A stretch of 64,000 nt of DNA from Proteus columbae (GTDB lineage Bacteria; Pseudomonadota; Gammaproteobacteria; Enterobacterales; Enterobacteriaceae). Location: the NCBI RefSeq assembly GCF_002777965.1, contig NZ_NGVR01000017.1, positions 62,001-126,000 of the forward strand. Reading direction: 5' to 3'. Under the pieces are notes generated by a model. That model was not told the origin of the DNA, did no database searches, and was given only the letters and a program-made list of their open reading frames with translations. Each line of letters begins with the position of its first letter. Position 1 is the first letter of the stretch. Position numbers and translations under genes: made by a program. Below, piece by piece: positions 41,123 through 52,248 of this stretch.

Positions 41123-44080
41123 TTAATTTGTTTCAATATCAATATGATCGATAACCTGAGCACCGCGAGGTAAAGAGGTTCCTCGACGTCCACGTTTTGC
41201 TTTAAAGCTAACTAACTCATTCATCGACATTGTCATTTTACGTTTACCAAAATGCAGGGTAACTGAGGCATTTTCAGGTAATACTCGTAACCAAGCGACG
41301 TTATCCTCACCACTTGCTGCTTGCGAAGCTGGAATAGAAACCATCTGATTTCCCTTTCCTTTTACCATAGTTGGTAGTTCTGCTGCTTCAAAAATCAGCA
41401 TTCTACCGCCTTTAGTAATGATCATAATGAGATCAGTGAGCTCATTATTCAAGCGTTGTGGCGGTAATGGTAATGCATTTTCAGGTAAAGTCAGTAGTGA
41501 TTTTCCTGCTTTATTTTTAGAAGTTAAATCATCAACCTGACAGATAAATCCATAACCAGCATCAGATGCCATTAAGATCTTATCGGTATTTTCGCCCATA
41601 ACAACATGGCGTAATTGCGCACCTTTTTGAACTTTTAATCGGTCAGTTAGCGCATCGCCTTTGCTACGGCCTGAAGGTAATGCATCAACATCAACGGTAT
41701 AGCTTTGACCCGTAGTATCAATTAAGTGTACAGGTTGATTACTCATACCTTCAACGGCATCAAAATAGTCATCACCAGATTTAAAACCAACCGATTTAGC
41801 ATCAATATTATGTCCTTTTTGGCAACGAATAAGCCCTTTTTCAGACATAATGACGGTAACAGCTTCAGGATGTAGATGTTTTAACGGAATAGGTTCATCA
41901 CCCGCGTTGCCGCTAAAATAGTTGATTTCTTCTGCTTTAAGCACTTCTTGCTGGCCATCAACAGTAAAGATTAATGCTTCATCTTTAGGTGCAAACAGCA
42001 TTTGTTCAATCACATCGCCTTGCTCTTTTCCTAAAGCAACAAGACGTGTACCACGCCCTTTTTTATTCATTTCATTCAGTTGTTCTGCTGAAATGGCTAA
42101 AATACGTGTTTTGTCAGTGATGATAATAAACCAGTGTTGCTCATTTTTCTTTTGAGGATCAACTAAGAACGGTGCTAATAATTCAGTCTCTTCAGAAACA
42201 GTTAGTAGCCCTTTACCTGTCTTGTTCTTCGTTTCCATCTCATCGTAAGAGAGAACCGAACCATAACCTTCTTTTGTTGCCAGTAAATATTCTTGTCCAG
42301 CACTTCCCGCTAACATGTATTTCACGCTGGCTTCAGGTGGGAAAGTTAACTTACCAGTTAATGGTTCGCCTTGGCTACGTCCTGAAGGCATATCATTTGG
42401 GCTTAAGGTATAGCTTCGTCCGGTGGAATCAAGGAACAGAACAGGCTGATTACTCATGCCTCGTACTGCACTGTGATAACCATCTCCTGCACGATAACTC
42501 ATGCCACTTGGGTCAATATCATGTCCTTTTGCATTACGTACCCAGCCCATTTCAGACAGCACAATAGTCACCGGCTCTGATGGCAACATATCTTGTTCAT
42601 TCACCACTTTCGCCTCTTCCTGAGGGCGGATAGGCGAGCGACGATCATCACCAAATTCTTTCGCGTCGGCTTCAATCTCTTTTTTCAGTAAAGTATTTAA
42701 ACGGCGTGGTGAACTTAATAATTTCTCAATGCTGTCGCGTTCTTTTTCAAGCTCATCACTTTCGCCTTTTAGTTTCATCTCTTCAAGTTTGGCTAAATGG
42801 CGCAAACGTAGCTCTAAAATAGCTTCTGCTTGAATGTCTGATAATTCAAAGCGGCGCATTAATTCTGCTTTTGGTTCATCTTCATGACGAATAATTTCAA
42901 TCACTTCATCAATATTGAGATAAGCAATTAATAAACCTTTGAGAATTTCTAAGCGGCGTAAAACTTTCTCTAAACGATGATTTAAGCGGTTTGTTACTGT
43001 TTGGCGACGATAAACTAACCATTCGTTTAAAATAGTTAGTAATCCTTTTACTGCTGGACGGTTATCTAACCCGATCATATTCAGGTTAACGCGATAACTT
43101 TTCTCCAAATCAGTATTCACAAACAAGTAGTACATTACTTGTTCTAAATCGACGCGATTACTACGAGGTACAATAACAAGTCTAGTCGGATTTTCATGAT
43201 CAGATTCATCACGTAAATCTTCAACTAAAGGTAGTTTTTTGGCGCGCATCAATGCTGCGATTTGCTCAAGGACTTTGGCTCCAGAAACTTGATGAGGCAA
43301 TGCAGTGATCACCGCGCATCCTTCTTCTTTTTGCCAAACAGCCCGCATTCTGACAGAACCACGCCCTGTTTTATAAATCTTCTTGATATCGTCTTGAGCG
43401 GTAATAATCTCAGCTTCAGTCGGATAATCAGGACCTTGAACATATTGCATCACGTCAGATAACCCTGCATCTGGATTATCTAAAAGCATAACTAAAGCTT
43501 GCCCTATTTCACGCGCATTATGTGGTGGAATGTCCGTTGCCATCCCAACTGCAATACCTGTTGTACCATTAAGCACGATATTAGGTAAGCGTGCAGGCAA
43601 CATTTTCGGCTCTTGCATCGTGCCGTCAAAGTTAGGGATCCAATCTACCGTGCCATGTCCTAATTCACTCAATAATGTTTGTGAATATTTAGAAAGGCGT
43701 GATTCGGTATAACGCATCGCGGCGAAAGATTTTGGATCATCCGGCGCACCCCAGTTACCTTGTCCATCAATTAATGGATAACGGTAAGAGAACGGCTGAG
43801 CCATAAGTACCATTGCTTCATAACATGCACTATCACCATGCGGGTGATATTTACCTAGCACGTCACCAACAGTACGGGCTGATTTTTTAAATTTAGCGTT
43901 ATTACTTAAACCAAGCTCTGACATCGCATAAACGATACGACGTTGCACGGGTTTTAGCCCATCTCCAATAAAAGGTAATGCACGATCCATAATGACGTAC
44001 ATGGAGTAGTTGAGATAGGCATTTTCTGTAAATAAGTGGAGCGGTTGGCGCTCTACACCATCATGAGTCAATTCACTCAT
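41123..44080 (-). CDS. parC: Topoisomerase IV subunit A with duplicated C-terminal domain
   Basis: The DNA-cleaving subunit of topoisomerase IV, which decatenates daughter chromosomes with ParE. Residues 1-495 match E. coli ParC closely. Catalytic Tyr124 is in AAMRYTES. The quinolone-region residues Ser84 and Glu88 are unaltered. The protein is 985 residues against 752 in E. coli. The extra length is a tandem copy of the C-terminal pinwheel region: GMSNQPV at 541 and 778, and PSGRS at 565 and 802, a period of 237. The first half of E. coli's domain matches copy 1 best and the second half matches copy 2 best, so an internal duplication is likely. The reading frame is unbroken. Confidence 0.96.
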   Translation of the reverse strand: MSELTHDGVERQPLHLFTENAYLNYSMYVIMDRALPFIGDGLKPVQRRIVYAMSELGLSNNAKFKKSARTVGDVLGKYHPHGDSACYEAMVLMAQPFSYRYPLIDGQGNWGAPDDPKSFAAMRYTESRLSKYSQTLLSELGHGTVDWIPNFDGTMQEPKMLPARLPNIVLNGTTGIAVGMATDIPPHNAREIGQALVMLLDNPDAGLSDVMQYVQGPDYPTEAEIITAQDDIKKIYKTGRGSVRMRAVWQKEEGCAVITALPHQVSGAKVLEQIAALMRAKKLPLVEDLRDESDHENPTRLVIVPRSNRVDLEQVMYYLFVNTDLEKSYRVNLNMIGLDNRPAVKGLLTILNEWLVYRRQTVTNRLNHRLEKVLRRLEILKGLLIAYLNIDEVIEIIRHEDEPKAELMRRFELSDIQAEAILELRLRHLAKLEEMKLKGESDELEKERDSIEKLLSSPRRLNTLLKKEIEADAKEFGDDRRSPIRPQEEAKVVNEQDMLPSEPVTIVLSEMGWVRNAKGHDIDPSGMSYRAGDGYHSAVRGMSNQPVLFLDSTGRSYTLSPNDMPSGRSQGEPLTGKLTFPPEASVKYMLAGSAGQEYLLATKEGYGSVLSYDEMETKNKTGKGLLTVSEETELLAPFLVDPQKKNEQHWFIIITDKTRILAISAEQLNEMNKKGRGTRLVALGKEQGDVIEQMLFAPKDEALIFTVDGQQEVLKAEEINYFSGNAGDEPIPLKHLHPEAVTVIMSEKGLIRCQKGHNIDAKSVGFKSGDDYFDAVEGMSNQPVHLIDTTGQSYTVDVDALPSGRSKGDALTDRLKVQKGAQLRHVVMGENTDKILMASDAGYGFICQVDDLTSKNKAGKSLLTLPENALPLPPQRLNNELTDLIMIITKGGRMLIFEAAELPTMVKGKGNQMVSIPASQAASGEDNVAWLRVLPENASVTLHFGKRKMTMSMNELVSFKAKRGRRGTSLPRGAQVIDHIDIETN

Positions 44081-44111
44081 TCAATTTTTCCTCAGACTCT
44101 TGTGGTATCCA

Positions 44112-46007
44112 TTACACTTCGATGTCAACTTCATCGCCTTTCTCTTGTAACCAACTTCGGCGATCTTCAGAGCGTTTCTTCGCTAACAACATATCCATCA
44201 TGCCTAGGGTCTCTTGATAATTTTCATCGTCAATCACCAATTGCACTAAACGACGCGTATTAGGATCAAGCGTTGTTTCACGCAGTTGAAGTGGGTTCAT
44301 TTCACCCAAACCTTTAAAGCGCTGTACGTTAGGCTTTCCTTTTTTACGGCTTAAACGTTGTAAAATGGCATTTTTTTCTGATTCATCAAGGGCATAATGA
44401 ACTTCTTTACCTAAGTCGATACGATAAAGTGGCGGCATTGCCATATAAACGTGCCCTTCCTTAACAAGAGCCGGGAAATGGCGCACAAATAAAGCACACA
44501 ATAAGGTTGCGATATGTAAACCATCCGAGTCCGCATCCGCAAGAATACACACTTTACCGTAACGCAGTTGGCTTAAATCATCATTATCAGGATCCATACC
44601 AATTGCTACCGAAATATCATGGACTTCTTGTGACGCTAGCACTTCATCTGAAGAGACTTCCCATGTATTTAGGATCTTACCACGCAGAGGCATAATCGCT
44701 TGATATTCACGATCTCGAGCTTGTTTAGCAGAGCCTCCCGCAGAGTCCCCTTCAACCAAAAACAGTTCGGTGTAACGTAAATCTTGAGAAGTACAATCAG
44801 CCAATTTACCCGGCAATGCAGGCCCTGAAGTGAGTTTCTTTCTTACCACTTTTTTAGCAGCTCGCATACGACGTTGAGCACTGCTAATCGCCATTTCAGC
44901 AAGTAATTCACCAACCTGAACATTCTGATTTAGCCATAAGCTAAAAGCATTTTTTACAGCATTTGCAACAAACGCACTGGTTTGTCTTGAGGAGAGTCGC
45001 TCTTTGGTTTGCCCTGCAAATTGAGGGTCTTGCATTTTCACGGATAATACATAAGCACAACGCTCCCATGTATCATCGGCGGTTAATTTAAGGCCTCTTG
45101 GTAGTAAATTACGGAATTCACAAAATTCACGCATTGCATCTAACACACCTTGGCGTAAACCATTTACGTGTGTACCACCTTGAACCGTCGGGATTAAGTT
45201 AACATAGCTTTCAGTGAGTAGATCGCCACCTTCAGGTAGCCATAACATAGACCATTCAACGGCTTCATTATCACCTTCAAATTTGCCTGTAAAAGGTTCT
45301 TCTGGAAGGCGAACAAACTCAGCGACAGCTTCACTTAAATAATCGGTTAAACCATCGGCGTAGCACCAATTTTCTTGGGTGTTGTTTACTTTATCTACAA
45401 AAGAAACATTAACGCCCGGACACAGTACCGCTTTAGCTTTTAATACATGAGATAAGCTTTTAGAAGAAAAACGAGGAACATCAAAATAGGCGCCATCAGG
45501 CCAAAAATGCACACTCGTTCCTGTATCTCGTTTTGCACAGGTGCCAATCTCATGTAACTCTTCAACTTTATCGCCATTTTCAAAGGCAATTTGGTAAATT
45601 TTACCATCACGACGAACAGTTACTTCAATACGCTTTGAGAGGGCGTTAACAACCGAGATCCCCACACCATGCAACCCGCCAGAAAATTGATAATTTTTAT
45701 TAGAGAATTTTCCTCCGGCGTGGAGGTGAGCAAGGATTAATTCGATAGCAGAAACGTTAAGTTCAGGGTGAATATCGACAGGCATTCCTCGCCCATTATC
45801 GATAACTTCGATAGATTGGTCTGCATATAAAATGACATCGACCTTTGATGCGTGTCCCGCAAGCGCCTCGTCCACGCTATTATCTATCACTTCCTGTGCC
45901 AAATGGTTCGGTCTTGTTGTATCTGTATACATCCCCGGACGACGACGTACAGGCTCTAGACCATTAAGAACCTCAATATCCTTTGCGTTATAACTTGATT
46001 GAGTCAT
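44112..46007 (-). CDS. parE: Topoisomerase IV subunit B (ParE)
   Basis: The ATPase subunit of topoisomerase IV. The 631 residues (E. coli 630) have the GHKL nucleotide site with EVIDNSVDEA at 39-48 and GGLHGVG at 110-116, Lys335 in GQTKERL, and the TOPRIM metal site with LVEGDSAGG (417-425) and DADSDG (491-496). The gene lies 31 bases before parC, and the two are presumably co-transcribed; in E. coli they are separated by other genes. The ribosome site is weak. Confidence 0.97.
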   Translation of the reverse strand: MTQSSYNAKDIEVLNGLEPVRRRPGMYTDTTRPNHLAQEVIDNSVDEALAGHASKVDVILYADQSIEVIDNGRGMPVDIHPELNVSAIELILAHLHAGGKFSNKNYQFSGGLHGVGISVVNALSKRIEVTVRRDGKIYQIAFENGDKVEELHEIGTCAKRDTGTSVHFWPDGAYFDVPRFSSKSLSHVLKAKAVLCPGVNVSFVDKVNNTQENWCYADGLTDYLSEAVAEFVRLPEEPFTGKFEGDNEAVEWSMLWLPEGGDLLTESYVNLIPTVQGGTHVNGLRQGVLDAMREFCEFRNLLPRGLKLTADDTWERCAYVLSVKMQDPQFAGQTKERLSSRQTSAFVANAVKNAFSLWLNQNVQVGELLAEMAISSAQRRMRAAKKVVRKKLTSGPALPGKLADCTSQDLRYTELFLVEGDSAGGSAKQARDREYQAIMPLRGKILNTWEVSSDEVLASQEVHDISVAIGMDPDNDDLSQLRYGKVCILADADSDGLHIATLLCALFVRHFPALVKEGHVYMAMPPLYRIDLGKEVHYALDESEKNAILQRLSRKKGKPNVQRFKGLGEMNPLQLRETTLDPNTRRLVQLVIDDENYQETLGMMDMLLAKKRSEDRRSWLQEKGDEVDIEV

Positions 46008-46131
46008 TGTTTTAATCTGCGGTTCGCTGTTAGAAAAATACTGTTTATAATAACAGGTGTTGGCGGCAATATGATATTAATTTTCGGCTAGATACATCAA
46101 CCTACGTTTTACAGGTTAATCGACCGAAAGG

Positions 46132-46707
46132 CTAAATTATCTTTAAAAATTGAATAATTTTCGGAAAAAAACGTTCAAAACCCACAAAAGCATGGTTTCC
46201 ATCCGATTCTATGGTTTGCCTACACGCGCCAAGATATGAGACAGCTTGACGATAATCAAGTATTTCATCTCCAGTTTGTTGAAGCAACCAAATAAGTTCC
46301 GGTGATGTGATTGTAGGAATACGCAAAGCAAGCAACTCATCCATATGGTGAGGTTCTAGCTTATATTTTTGATGTGTATAAGGATTTTCGTTCTCACCCA
46401 AGAAATCTTGCAAAAGATCGAAAGGACGTATCGCAGGATTAACAACAACAGCGGGTAAATTAAAACGTTGAGATAACCAAATAGATAAATAGCCACCTAA
46501 TGATGAACCAATTAATCCGAGCTTGTCATCTGCACTCTCTTTAACTAACGTTTCAATTCGCTGAGCAGCTTCTTGAGGATAAGGTGGCAATTGAGGCACT
46601 AATAATTCAATTTCAGGATGTGTTACTTCAAGCCATTGGCGAAAAGCCTGTGCCTTTGCTGATTTAGGTGAGCTATTAAAGCCATGCAAGTAAAGAATAC
46701 GAGGCAT
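46132..46707 (-). CDS. yqiA: YqiA family alpha/beta-hydrolase (esterase)
   Basis: A 191-residue alpha/beta-hydrolase of the YqiA family, described in E. coli as an acyl-CoA/palmitoyl esterase. The nucleophile elbow GSSLGG is at 67-72 with Ser69. The N-terminus RILYLHGFNSSPKS holds the oxyanion region, and the C-terminal GNHAF gives the likely catalytic His. The ATG is 3 bases after the cpdA stop, so translation is coupled. The order cpdA-yqiA-parE is that of E. coli. Confidence 0.93.
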   Translation of the reverse strand: MPRILYLHGFNSSPKSAKAQAFRQWLEVTHPEIELLVPQLPPYPQEAAQRIETLVKESADDKLGLIGSSLGGYLSIWLSQRFNLPAVVVNPAIRPFDLLQDFLGENENPYTHQKYKLEPHHMDELLALRIPTITSPELIWLLQQTGDEILDYRQAVSYLGACRQTIESDGNHAFVGFERFFPKIIQFLKII

Positions 46708-46710
46708 AAC

Positions 46711-47550
46711 TTAATAGCCATCCGCATCAAGATCAGGACAAAATTCAGTACCTGCTAAACGGTAGACTTGTGTTTCAATTTTGCCCTTCTCATCAGATGA
46801 AAGTGACATTTCCAAATAGCGCCAGCCCGGAGAAACAGTATCTAATGTAAAATTTGTACAATGAGGACGAAACTGAATGCACGTAGAAGGCGTCGCCAAC
46901 AAACGAATTCCATTCCACATTTCATCCATTTCTTGGTGAATATGGCCACAAAGCATCATTTTTACTTGAGAGTGATCTCTTAAACGTTCTGCCAATTCTT
47001 GAGAATTTCTTAAACTGTGTTGATCTAACCATGTACACCCTGAAGGCATAGGATGATGATGCAACAAGATAATCGTATCTCTGTGCTTTTGACTTTCGAG
47101 ACAACGTGTTAGCCAATCTAACTGACAATCTGATAACTCACCATGAGGAACGCCTTGAATTTGGCTATCTAATAACAGCATTTGCCAATTATCACCAATC
47201 AACACTTGTTTAGCCGACAAAATTCCTGCCTGATTTAAAGCATCAATCATTGCAGGTTGATAGTCATGATTACCCGGCAACCAAACACAAGGAGGTGTTA
47301 GCGTCGCAATGCCATCAGCAAAATGCTGATAAGCTTCAAAGGTTTGATCTTGAACTAAATCACCTGTCGCAACAATCAAGTCAACATCAAGACCCTGCTC
47401 TCTAATCGCATTTAATACCGCATGGTAGCTACGATAGGTATTTATACCCAGCAGAGTATCTTCCACATTAGCAAAGAGGTGGGTGTCTGTGATTTGTAAT
47501 ATTCTTACGGTGTTTTTGTGTTTCACCGATAATTCAAGCTGGCTTTCCAA
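46711..47550 (-). CDS. cpdA: 3',5'-cyclic-AMP phosphodiesterase CpdA
   Basis: Hydrolyses cAMP and so tunes CRP-controlled genes. A calcineurin-like metallophosphoesterase with DTHLF, GDLVQD, GNHDYQP, HHHP and CGHIHQE metal motifs in order. The start is taken as TTG at 47550: AAGGAAA lies just before it, and the resulting LESQLELSV aligns without gaps to E. coli MESLLTLPL, giving 279 residues (E. coli 275). The ATG at 47574 adds eight residues and has no ribosome site. In E. coli yqiB lies before this gene; it is absent here. Confidence 0.93.
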   Translation of the reverse strand: MESQLELSVKHKNTVRILQITDTHLFANVEDTLLGINTYRSYHAVLNAIREQGLDVDLIVATGDLVQDQTFEAYQHFADGIATLTPPCVWLPGNHDYQPAMIDALNQAGILSAKQVLIGDNWQMLLLDSQIQGVPHGELSDCQLDWLTRCLESQKHRDTIILLHHHPMPSGCTWLDQHSLRNSQELAERLRDHSQVKMMLCGHIHQEMDEMWNGIRLLATPSTCIQFRPHCTNFTLDTVSPGWRYLEMSLSSDEKGKIETQVYRLAGTEFCPDLDADGY

Positions 47551-47776
47551 AAGGTTTCCTTGTTTCACTCTCATTAGCCGTTATGTTAACGTATTTTCGT
47601 AGTAAAGATCTGCCAACCAATACACATTTCAAAAGATTAGTGAGAAATATTCTCGCTTTCAATCACGTTTTTTTCACTTCATTTTACAATTTAATTCATT
47701 TGATATCGTATACTTAGAGATAGTTACTCTACTTGATAATATTACTAAAAACATCCTTTAAAGATTGATTAATGTA

Positions 47777-48412
47777 TTAAATTACCGACCAACGCTTTCT
47801 TAACGCCACGTGATGAAGTTGTAGCCATTGAAGTGCGATAACAGATGCAGCGTTGTCAATAACCCCCTCTTCAACCCAAAGATAAGCTTGTTTTCTGCTG
47901 ACAACATGAACACGAATATCTTCATTCTCACACGCTAATCCATGAATACCTTTTGCTGTTGTTGCATCAACTTCACCGACGTAAACATGCATTCTTTCGC
48001 TCGTACCGCCAGGGCTTGAAAGATAACTCACAATAGGTTCACATCGTCCAACAATAACACCCGCCTCTTCCTGGGCTTCACGTCTAACAACATCTTCTGG
48101 ACTTTCGCCTTGTTCAACCATGCCCGCAACCACTTCAAGCAACCAAGGTGTCTCGCTGGTTTCATACGCAGGAATACGAATTTGCTCAATTAATACCACT
48201 TCATCACGTTTAGGATCGTAAGCAAGCAAAACACCTGCATTGCCTCGTTCAAAAACCTCTCGCTTAACCTCTTCACTCCATCCACCTTCAAAAAGGCGAT
48301 GTTTAAAACGATATTCGGTCATGCGAAAAAAGCCTTTGTATAAATCTCTTTGATTGAGCAATTTCACATCTTCACGACCGTATAAAAATGGTGTATTTTC
48401 CCTTTTCTTCAT
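47777..48412 (-). CDS. nudF: ADP-ribose pyrophosphatase NudF
   Basis: A Nudix enzyme that splits ADP-ribose to AMP and ribose phosphate. The 211 residues (E. coli 209) carry the Nudix box at 97-119 (GMVEQGES then REAQEEAGV). The LASPGG-type loop downstream (here LSSPGGTSER) is typical of ADP-ribose hydrolases. It is divergent from tolC, as in E. coli, and followed by a 226-base gap instead of yqiB. Confidence 0.96.
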   Translation of the reverse strand: MKKRENTPFLYGREDVKLLNQRDLYKGFFRMTEYRFKHRLFEGGWSEEVKREVFERGNAGVLLAYDPKRDEVVLIEQIRIPAYETSETPWLLEVVAGMVEQGESPEDVVRREAQEEAGVIVGRCEPIVSYLSSPGGTSERMHVYVGEVDATTAKGIHGLACENEDIRVHVVSRKQAYLWVEEGVIDNAASVIALQWLQLHHVALRKRWSVI

Positions 48413-48625
48413 ACAATGTTCCTTAAGTTACATTTAAGAGTCTTTTTATTGCTTACGTTTAATACAGATTTAAAGAAATTTGCCAACAATTCATGTAAAG
48501 TTAATCTAAAATAAAAGGATATGGCACAAATGGCTACCCCTACTTAGGGAAACAATCTGCTAGAATTATCCCCAATCAAGATTAACAGAGGCAACTCAGC
48601 GAAACTGTTGCAACAAGGAATTAAA

Positions 48626-50017
48626 ATGAAAAAACTGCTCTCTCTTTTGGTCACGATGAGTTTGGCAGGATTCAGCACTGCAAGTCAGGCTGAGGATCTG
48701 CTTCAAGTTTATCAAAAAGCAAAGGACAGTAACCCTGAGTTACGTAAGTCATTAGCTGAACGAAATCAAGCTTTTGAAAAAATTAATGAAGCTCGTGGCT
48801 CATTATTACCACAATTAGGGTTAGGCGCATCTGCAGATTATAAAAGCGGCTACCGTGATGCAAGAGATACCGAATCCAATTCTATTGGCGCAAATTTAAC
48901 GCTGACTCAAAGTGTGTTTAACATGGCTTTATGGCGCCAATTAAACATTCAAGAAAAAACAGCGGGTATGAGCGATGTGACTTACCAAACAAGTCAACAA
49001 AAGCTGATTTTAGACACCGCGACCGCTTACTTTGATGTTTTGCGTGCTATCGACTCATTATCATTTATTGAAGCGCAAAAAGAACAAGTTTACCGTCAGT
49101 TAGATCAAACAACTCAACGTTTTAACGTAGGTTTAGTGGCTATTACTGACGTACAAAATGCGCGTGCAAATTACGATAGCGTACTGGCACAAGAAGTAGC
49201 AGGTCGAAATCAATTAGATAATGCATTAGAAAAACTACGCCAAGTAAGTGGTATCTATTACATTAATCTGGCATCACTCAATATTGGTCGTTTTTCAACC
49301 ACTTCACCAGACTCTATTGAGAAACTGCTAAAAGATGCTGAAGAACGTAATTTAAGTTTATTAAGCGCACGTTTAGGTCAAGATTTAGCACGCGAGAATA
49401 TTCGTTTAGCACAATCGGGTCATTTACCAACCGTAGATTTAAATGCATCAACAGGTGTATCCAATAGCCATAGTCACGACCATAGAGCAGATGCATTAGC
49501 TGGTCACAGCAACAGCTATAGTGGTCAAAATAGTATTGGTCTGTCTGTGAGTATTCCTTTATATACAGGTGGCAGAACAAGCTCACAAGTTGAACAAGCA
49601 CAATATGGTTTTACTAGTGCAAGCGAACAATTAGAATCGGTTTATCGTTCTATTGTCCAAATCGCGCGTTCTTCTTATAACAATATCTCTGCATCAATCA
49701 GTAGCATTAAAGCGTATCAACAAGTTGTTGTTTCTGCGCAAAGTTCATTAGATGCAACTGAAGCGGGTTATCAAGTGGGGACTCGTACTATTGTTGATGT
49801 GTTGAATGCCACAACCACGCTTTATGATGCAAAACAGAAATTATCCAACGCGCGTTATGACTATTTAATTAACCAATTAAATATTGAATATGCCCGTGGC
49901 ACATTAAATGAAAATGACTTGATTAAGTTAAATAATACACTGGGCGCAGAAGTTTCGACTTCACCAGATAGTATTATTCGCCCGTTAACAAGCCCTGCTC
50001 TTAACGTTGCGCCTTGA
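48626..50017 (+). CDS. tolC: Outer-membrane efflux and secretion channel TolC
   Basis: A trimeric outer-membrane channel for RND pumps (AcrAB type) and type I secretion. The ATG at 48626 after AAGGAATT gives 463 residues (E. coli 493) with a signal peptide cut after SQA. Two OEP repeats (about 25-230 and 240-440) form the helical barrel; the second has the SIPLYTGGR strand motif. The C-terminal tail is shorter than in E. coli, which is common. The upstream in-frame TTG at 48608 is not used. Confidence 0.96.
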   Translation: MKKLLSLLVTMSLAGFSTASQAEDLLQVYQKAKDSNPELRKSLAERNQAFEKINEARGSLLPQLGLGASADYKSGYRDARDTESNSIGANLTLTQSVFNMALWRQLNIQEKTAGMSDVTYQTSQQKLILDTATAYFDVLRAIDSLSFIEAQKEQVYRQLDQTTQRFNVGLVAITDVQNARANYDSVLAQEVAGRNQLDNALEKLRQVSGIYYINLASLNIGRFSTTSPDSIEKLLKDAEERNLSLLSARLGQDLARENIRLAQSGHLPTVDLNASTGVSNSHSHDHRADALAGHSNSYSGQNSIGLSVSIPLYTGGRTSSQVEQAQYGFTSASEQLESVYRSIVQIARSSYNNISASISSIKAYQQVVVSAQSSLDATEAGYQVGTRTIVDVLNATTTLYDAKQKLSNARYDYLINQLNIEYARGTLNENDLIKLNNTLGAEVSTSPDSIIRPLTSPALNVAP

Positions 50018-50044
50018 TCGTAAATTAAGAATTTAGTCACTGAT

Positions 50045-50087
50045 AAAAAACCGCTCTCAGCGATAAACTGATAAGCGGTTTTTTTTT
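50045..50087 (+). terminator. Terminator of tolC
   Basis: AAAACCGCT at 50047-50055 pairs with AGCGGTTTT at 50074-50082, with an 18-base loop that can pair further, then T7. Confidence 0.85.
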
Positions 50088-50353
50088 ATACTTCCTCTTC
50101 ACATAAGATATTATGTTATGACTTAAATTAAGATCTCAACAATATCTATATTCTTGTATTAACAAATACCTTAATTACAATTCGGTTAAAAAGAGAGGAT
50201 TTACCTAATTTCATTACCCTTAACCTTATAAAGATCACAAATTTCTGGTTATCCCTGATGATTAGGCGTTTCTTATTTATTTTCTAGACTATTTAACCTA
50301 TCCTAGCTTTTATTTTGAACGTTTTACCTTTTATGGATCTTATCAATATGCCA

Positions 50354-51076
50354 ATGAAACGTACCAAATCGATTAATCGTGATGCTTTCCGTAAAGCATT
50401 TCGTCCTTATCGTCTGGCGCCTGTTGCAATCGCCATCACTGCTGTATTCGCGCTTTCAGGATGTGAAGAGAGCGATGAGACAGTTTCACTGTATATGAAT
50501 GCACAAGAATGTGCTCAAGCGAATCCTTCACAAGCGGCACAGTGCGAAGACTCTTATCGCACTGCATTGCAAGAAGCACAGCGTACAGCACCTAAATACG
50601 CAACATTAGAAGACTGCGTAGCTGAATTCGGTGATGCACAATGTACACAGACAGCATCTATTGATGGGCAGCCTGTTAGTACTGAAAATGCCAATAATTT
50701 AAGCCCAGACAGCTCACAAATGGCTCAAGCTAACTCCGGTGGTAGCTTCTTTATGCCATTAATGGCGGGTTATATGATGGGTCGTCTAATGGGTGGCGGT
50801 GCGCCAGCACAACCTCTGTTTAGTTCACGTAACCCAACAAGCCCTGCTAATGGTAAATTTGTGGATGCAACAGGCCGTAACTATGGTCCTGCGGTTGGTG
50901 GTCGTCAAATGAACGTACCAAAAACAGCCATGACACCAAAACCATCAACAACCTCAACAGTAACTCGTGGTGGCTTTGGTAATACGGTTTCAAGACAAGC
51001 CGCAGCTCAACGTACCAGTGCAACGAATAATAACCGTAGCTCTACGGGTTCATCTTCTTATCGTTCAGGTGGTTAA
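50354..51076 (+). CDS. ygiB: YgiB, DUF1190 putative lipoprotein
   Basis: A 240-residue member of the DUF1190 family, always paired with ygiC. After MKRTKSINR and a basic stretch comes a hydrophobic segment ending [10 protein letters not shown], a plausible lipobox with Cys near residue 37. The middle holds [18 protein letters not shown], and the C-terminus is Ser/Thr/Arg-rich. Function unknown. The start is uncertain: ATG 50348 or 50354; the latter matches E. coli MKRTKSI. A 336-base gap to tolC contains only the tolC terminator and AT-rich sequence. Confidence 0.9.
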   Translation: MKRTKSINRDAFRKAFRPYRLAPVAIAITAVFALSGCEESDETVSLYMNAQECAQANPSQAAQCEDSYRTALQEAQRTAPKYATLEDCVAEFGDAQCTQTASIDGQPVSTENANNLSPDSSQMAQANSGGSFFMPLMAGYMMGRLMGGGAPAQPLFSSRNPTSPANGKFVDATGRNYGPAVGGRQMNVPKTAMTPKPSTTSTVTRGGFGNTVSRQAAAQRTSATNNNRSSTGSSSYRSGG

Positions 51077-51084
51077 TTAAAACC

Positions 51085-52248
51085 ATGAAACGCGAAAATA
51101 TAATTGAACGCCCGGATTGGCGTGAAAAAGCAACTGAATTTGGCTTTAACTTTCATACAATGTATGGCGAGCCTTATTGGTCTGAAGATGCTTATTATCA
51201 ATTCTCAATGGAAGAGGTTGAAACATTAGAAGAAACGACAGAAGAGTTGCATCAGATGTGCTTACAAGTCGCTGATAAAGTGGCAAATAGTGAAGAGTTG
51301 CTGACTCGTTTTCAAATTCCTCGTCATTGTTGGGATTTTGTACGTGACTCATGGAAATCATCTCAACCTTCGCTCTATTCACGTCTTGATTTAGCATATG
51401 ATGGAAAAAGTCCGGCAAAACTGTTAGAAAATAATGCAGATACTCCGACTTCGCTGTATGAATCTGCTTTTTTCCAATGGATCTGGCTTGAAGATCAAAT
51501 TAATGCAGGTCGTTTACCTCAAAATGCCGATCAATTTAATAGTATTCAAGAGAAGCTAATTGATCGATTCGCAGAGCTTCGTGATCAATACGGAATGCGT
51601 TATCTGCATATGTCTTGTTGCCAAGATACTGAAGAAGATCGTGGTACGGTTCAATATTTACAAGATTGTGCTGAAGAAGCAGAAGTAACAACAGACTTTG
51701 TCTTTATTGAAGATCTGGGTTTGGGTGAACGTGGTGAGTTAACTGATCTGCAAGATCAGATAATCAGCAATATGTTTAAGCTTTACCCTTGGGAATTTAT
51801 GTTCCGCGAAGACTTCTCAACTAAATTAGCTGATGCGGGCATTCGTTGGTTGGAGCCTTCCTGGAAGAGCATTATCTCAAATAAAGCATTACTGCCAATG
51901 CTTTGGGAGATGTTCCCTAATCACCCAAATCTGCTACCTGCTTATTTTTATGATGGTAAAGCACCTGATTCACTCTCACGTTATGTTATCAAACCACTGT
52001 TTTCACGCGAAGGTGCAAATATTCGTATTGTTGAAAATGGCAAAGATATTGCTGTTGCAGATGGTCCTTACGGTGAAGAAGGCTTTATTGTTCAAGATTT
52101 CCATCCACTACCAAAATTTGGCGATAGCTATACATTAATTGGTAGTTGGCTGGTTAACGATCAATCTGCTGGTATTTGTATTAGAGAAGATAGAGAACTT
52201 ATCACTCAAGATCTCTCACGCTTCTATCCACATATTATTTTAGATTGA
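51085..52248 (+). CDS. ygiC: YgiC, glutathionylspermidine synthase-like ATP-grasp protein
   Basis: A 387-residue protein (E. coli 386) of the ATP-grasp family related to the synthetase half of glutathionylspermidine synthase. Visible family features include the [13 protein letters not shown] start and, near the C-terminus, [13 protein letters not shown] and [12 protein letters not shown], the nucleotide-binding segments. YgiC proteins are not known to make glutathionylspermidine; the substrate is unknown. It starts 8 bases after ygiB. Confidence 0.92.
   Translation: MKRENIIERPDWREKATEFGFNFHTMYGEPYWSEDAYYQFSMEEVETLEETTEELHQMCLQVADKVANSEELLTRFQIPRHCWDFVRDSWKSSQPSLYSRLDLAYDGKSPAKLLENNADTPTSLYESAFFQWIWLEDQINAGRLPQNADQFNSIQEKLIDRFAELRDQYGMRYLHMSCCQDTEEDRGTVQYLQDCAEEAEVTTDFVFIEDLGLGERGELTDLQDQIISNMFKLYPWEFMFREDFSTKLADAGIRWLEPSWKSIISNKALLPMLWEMFPNHPNLLPAYFYDGKAPDSLSRYVIKPLFSREGANIRIVENGKDIAVADGPYGEEGFIVQDFHPLPKFGDSYTLIGSWLVNDQSAGICIREDRELITQDLSRFYPHIILD

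Noticed and set aside
42172..42567. 131-codon frame antisense to parC
   Set aside because: A shadow of the conserved ParC coding sequence.
41123..42600. Frameshift or gene fusion as the cause of long ParC
   Set aside because: The frame is unbroken, both copies keep ParC-type motifs at a constant 237-residue period, and the true ParC C-terminus is present.
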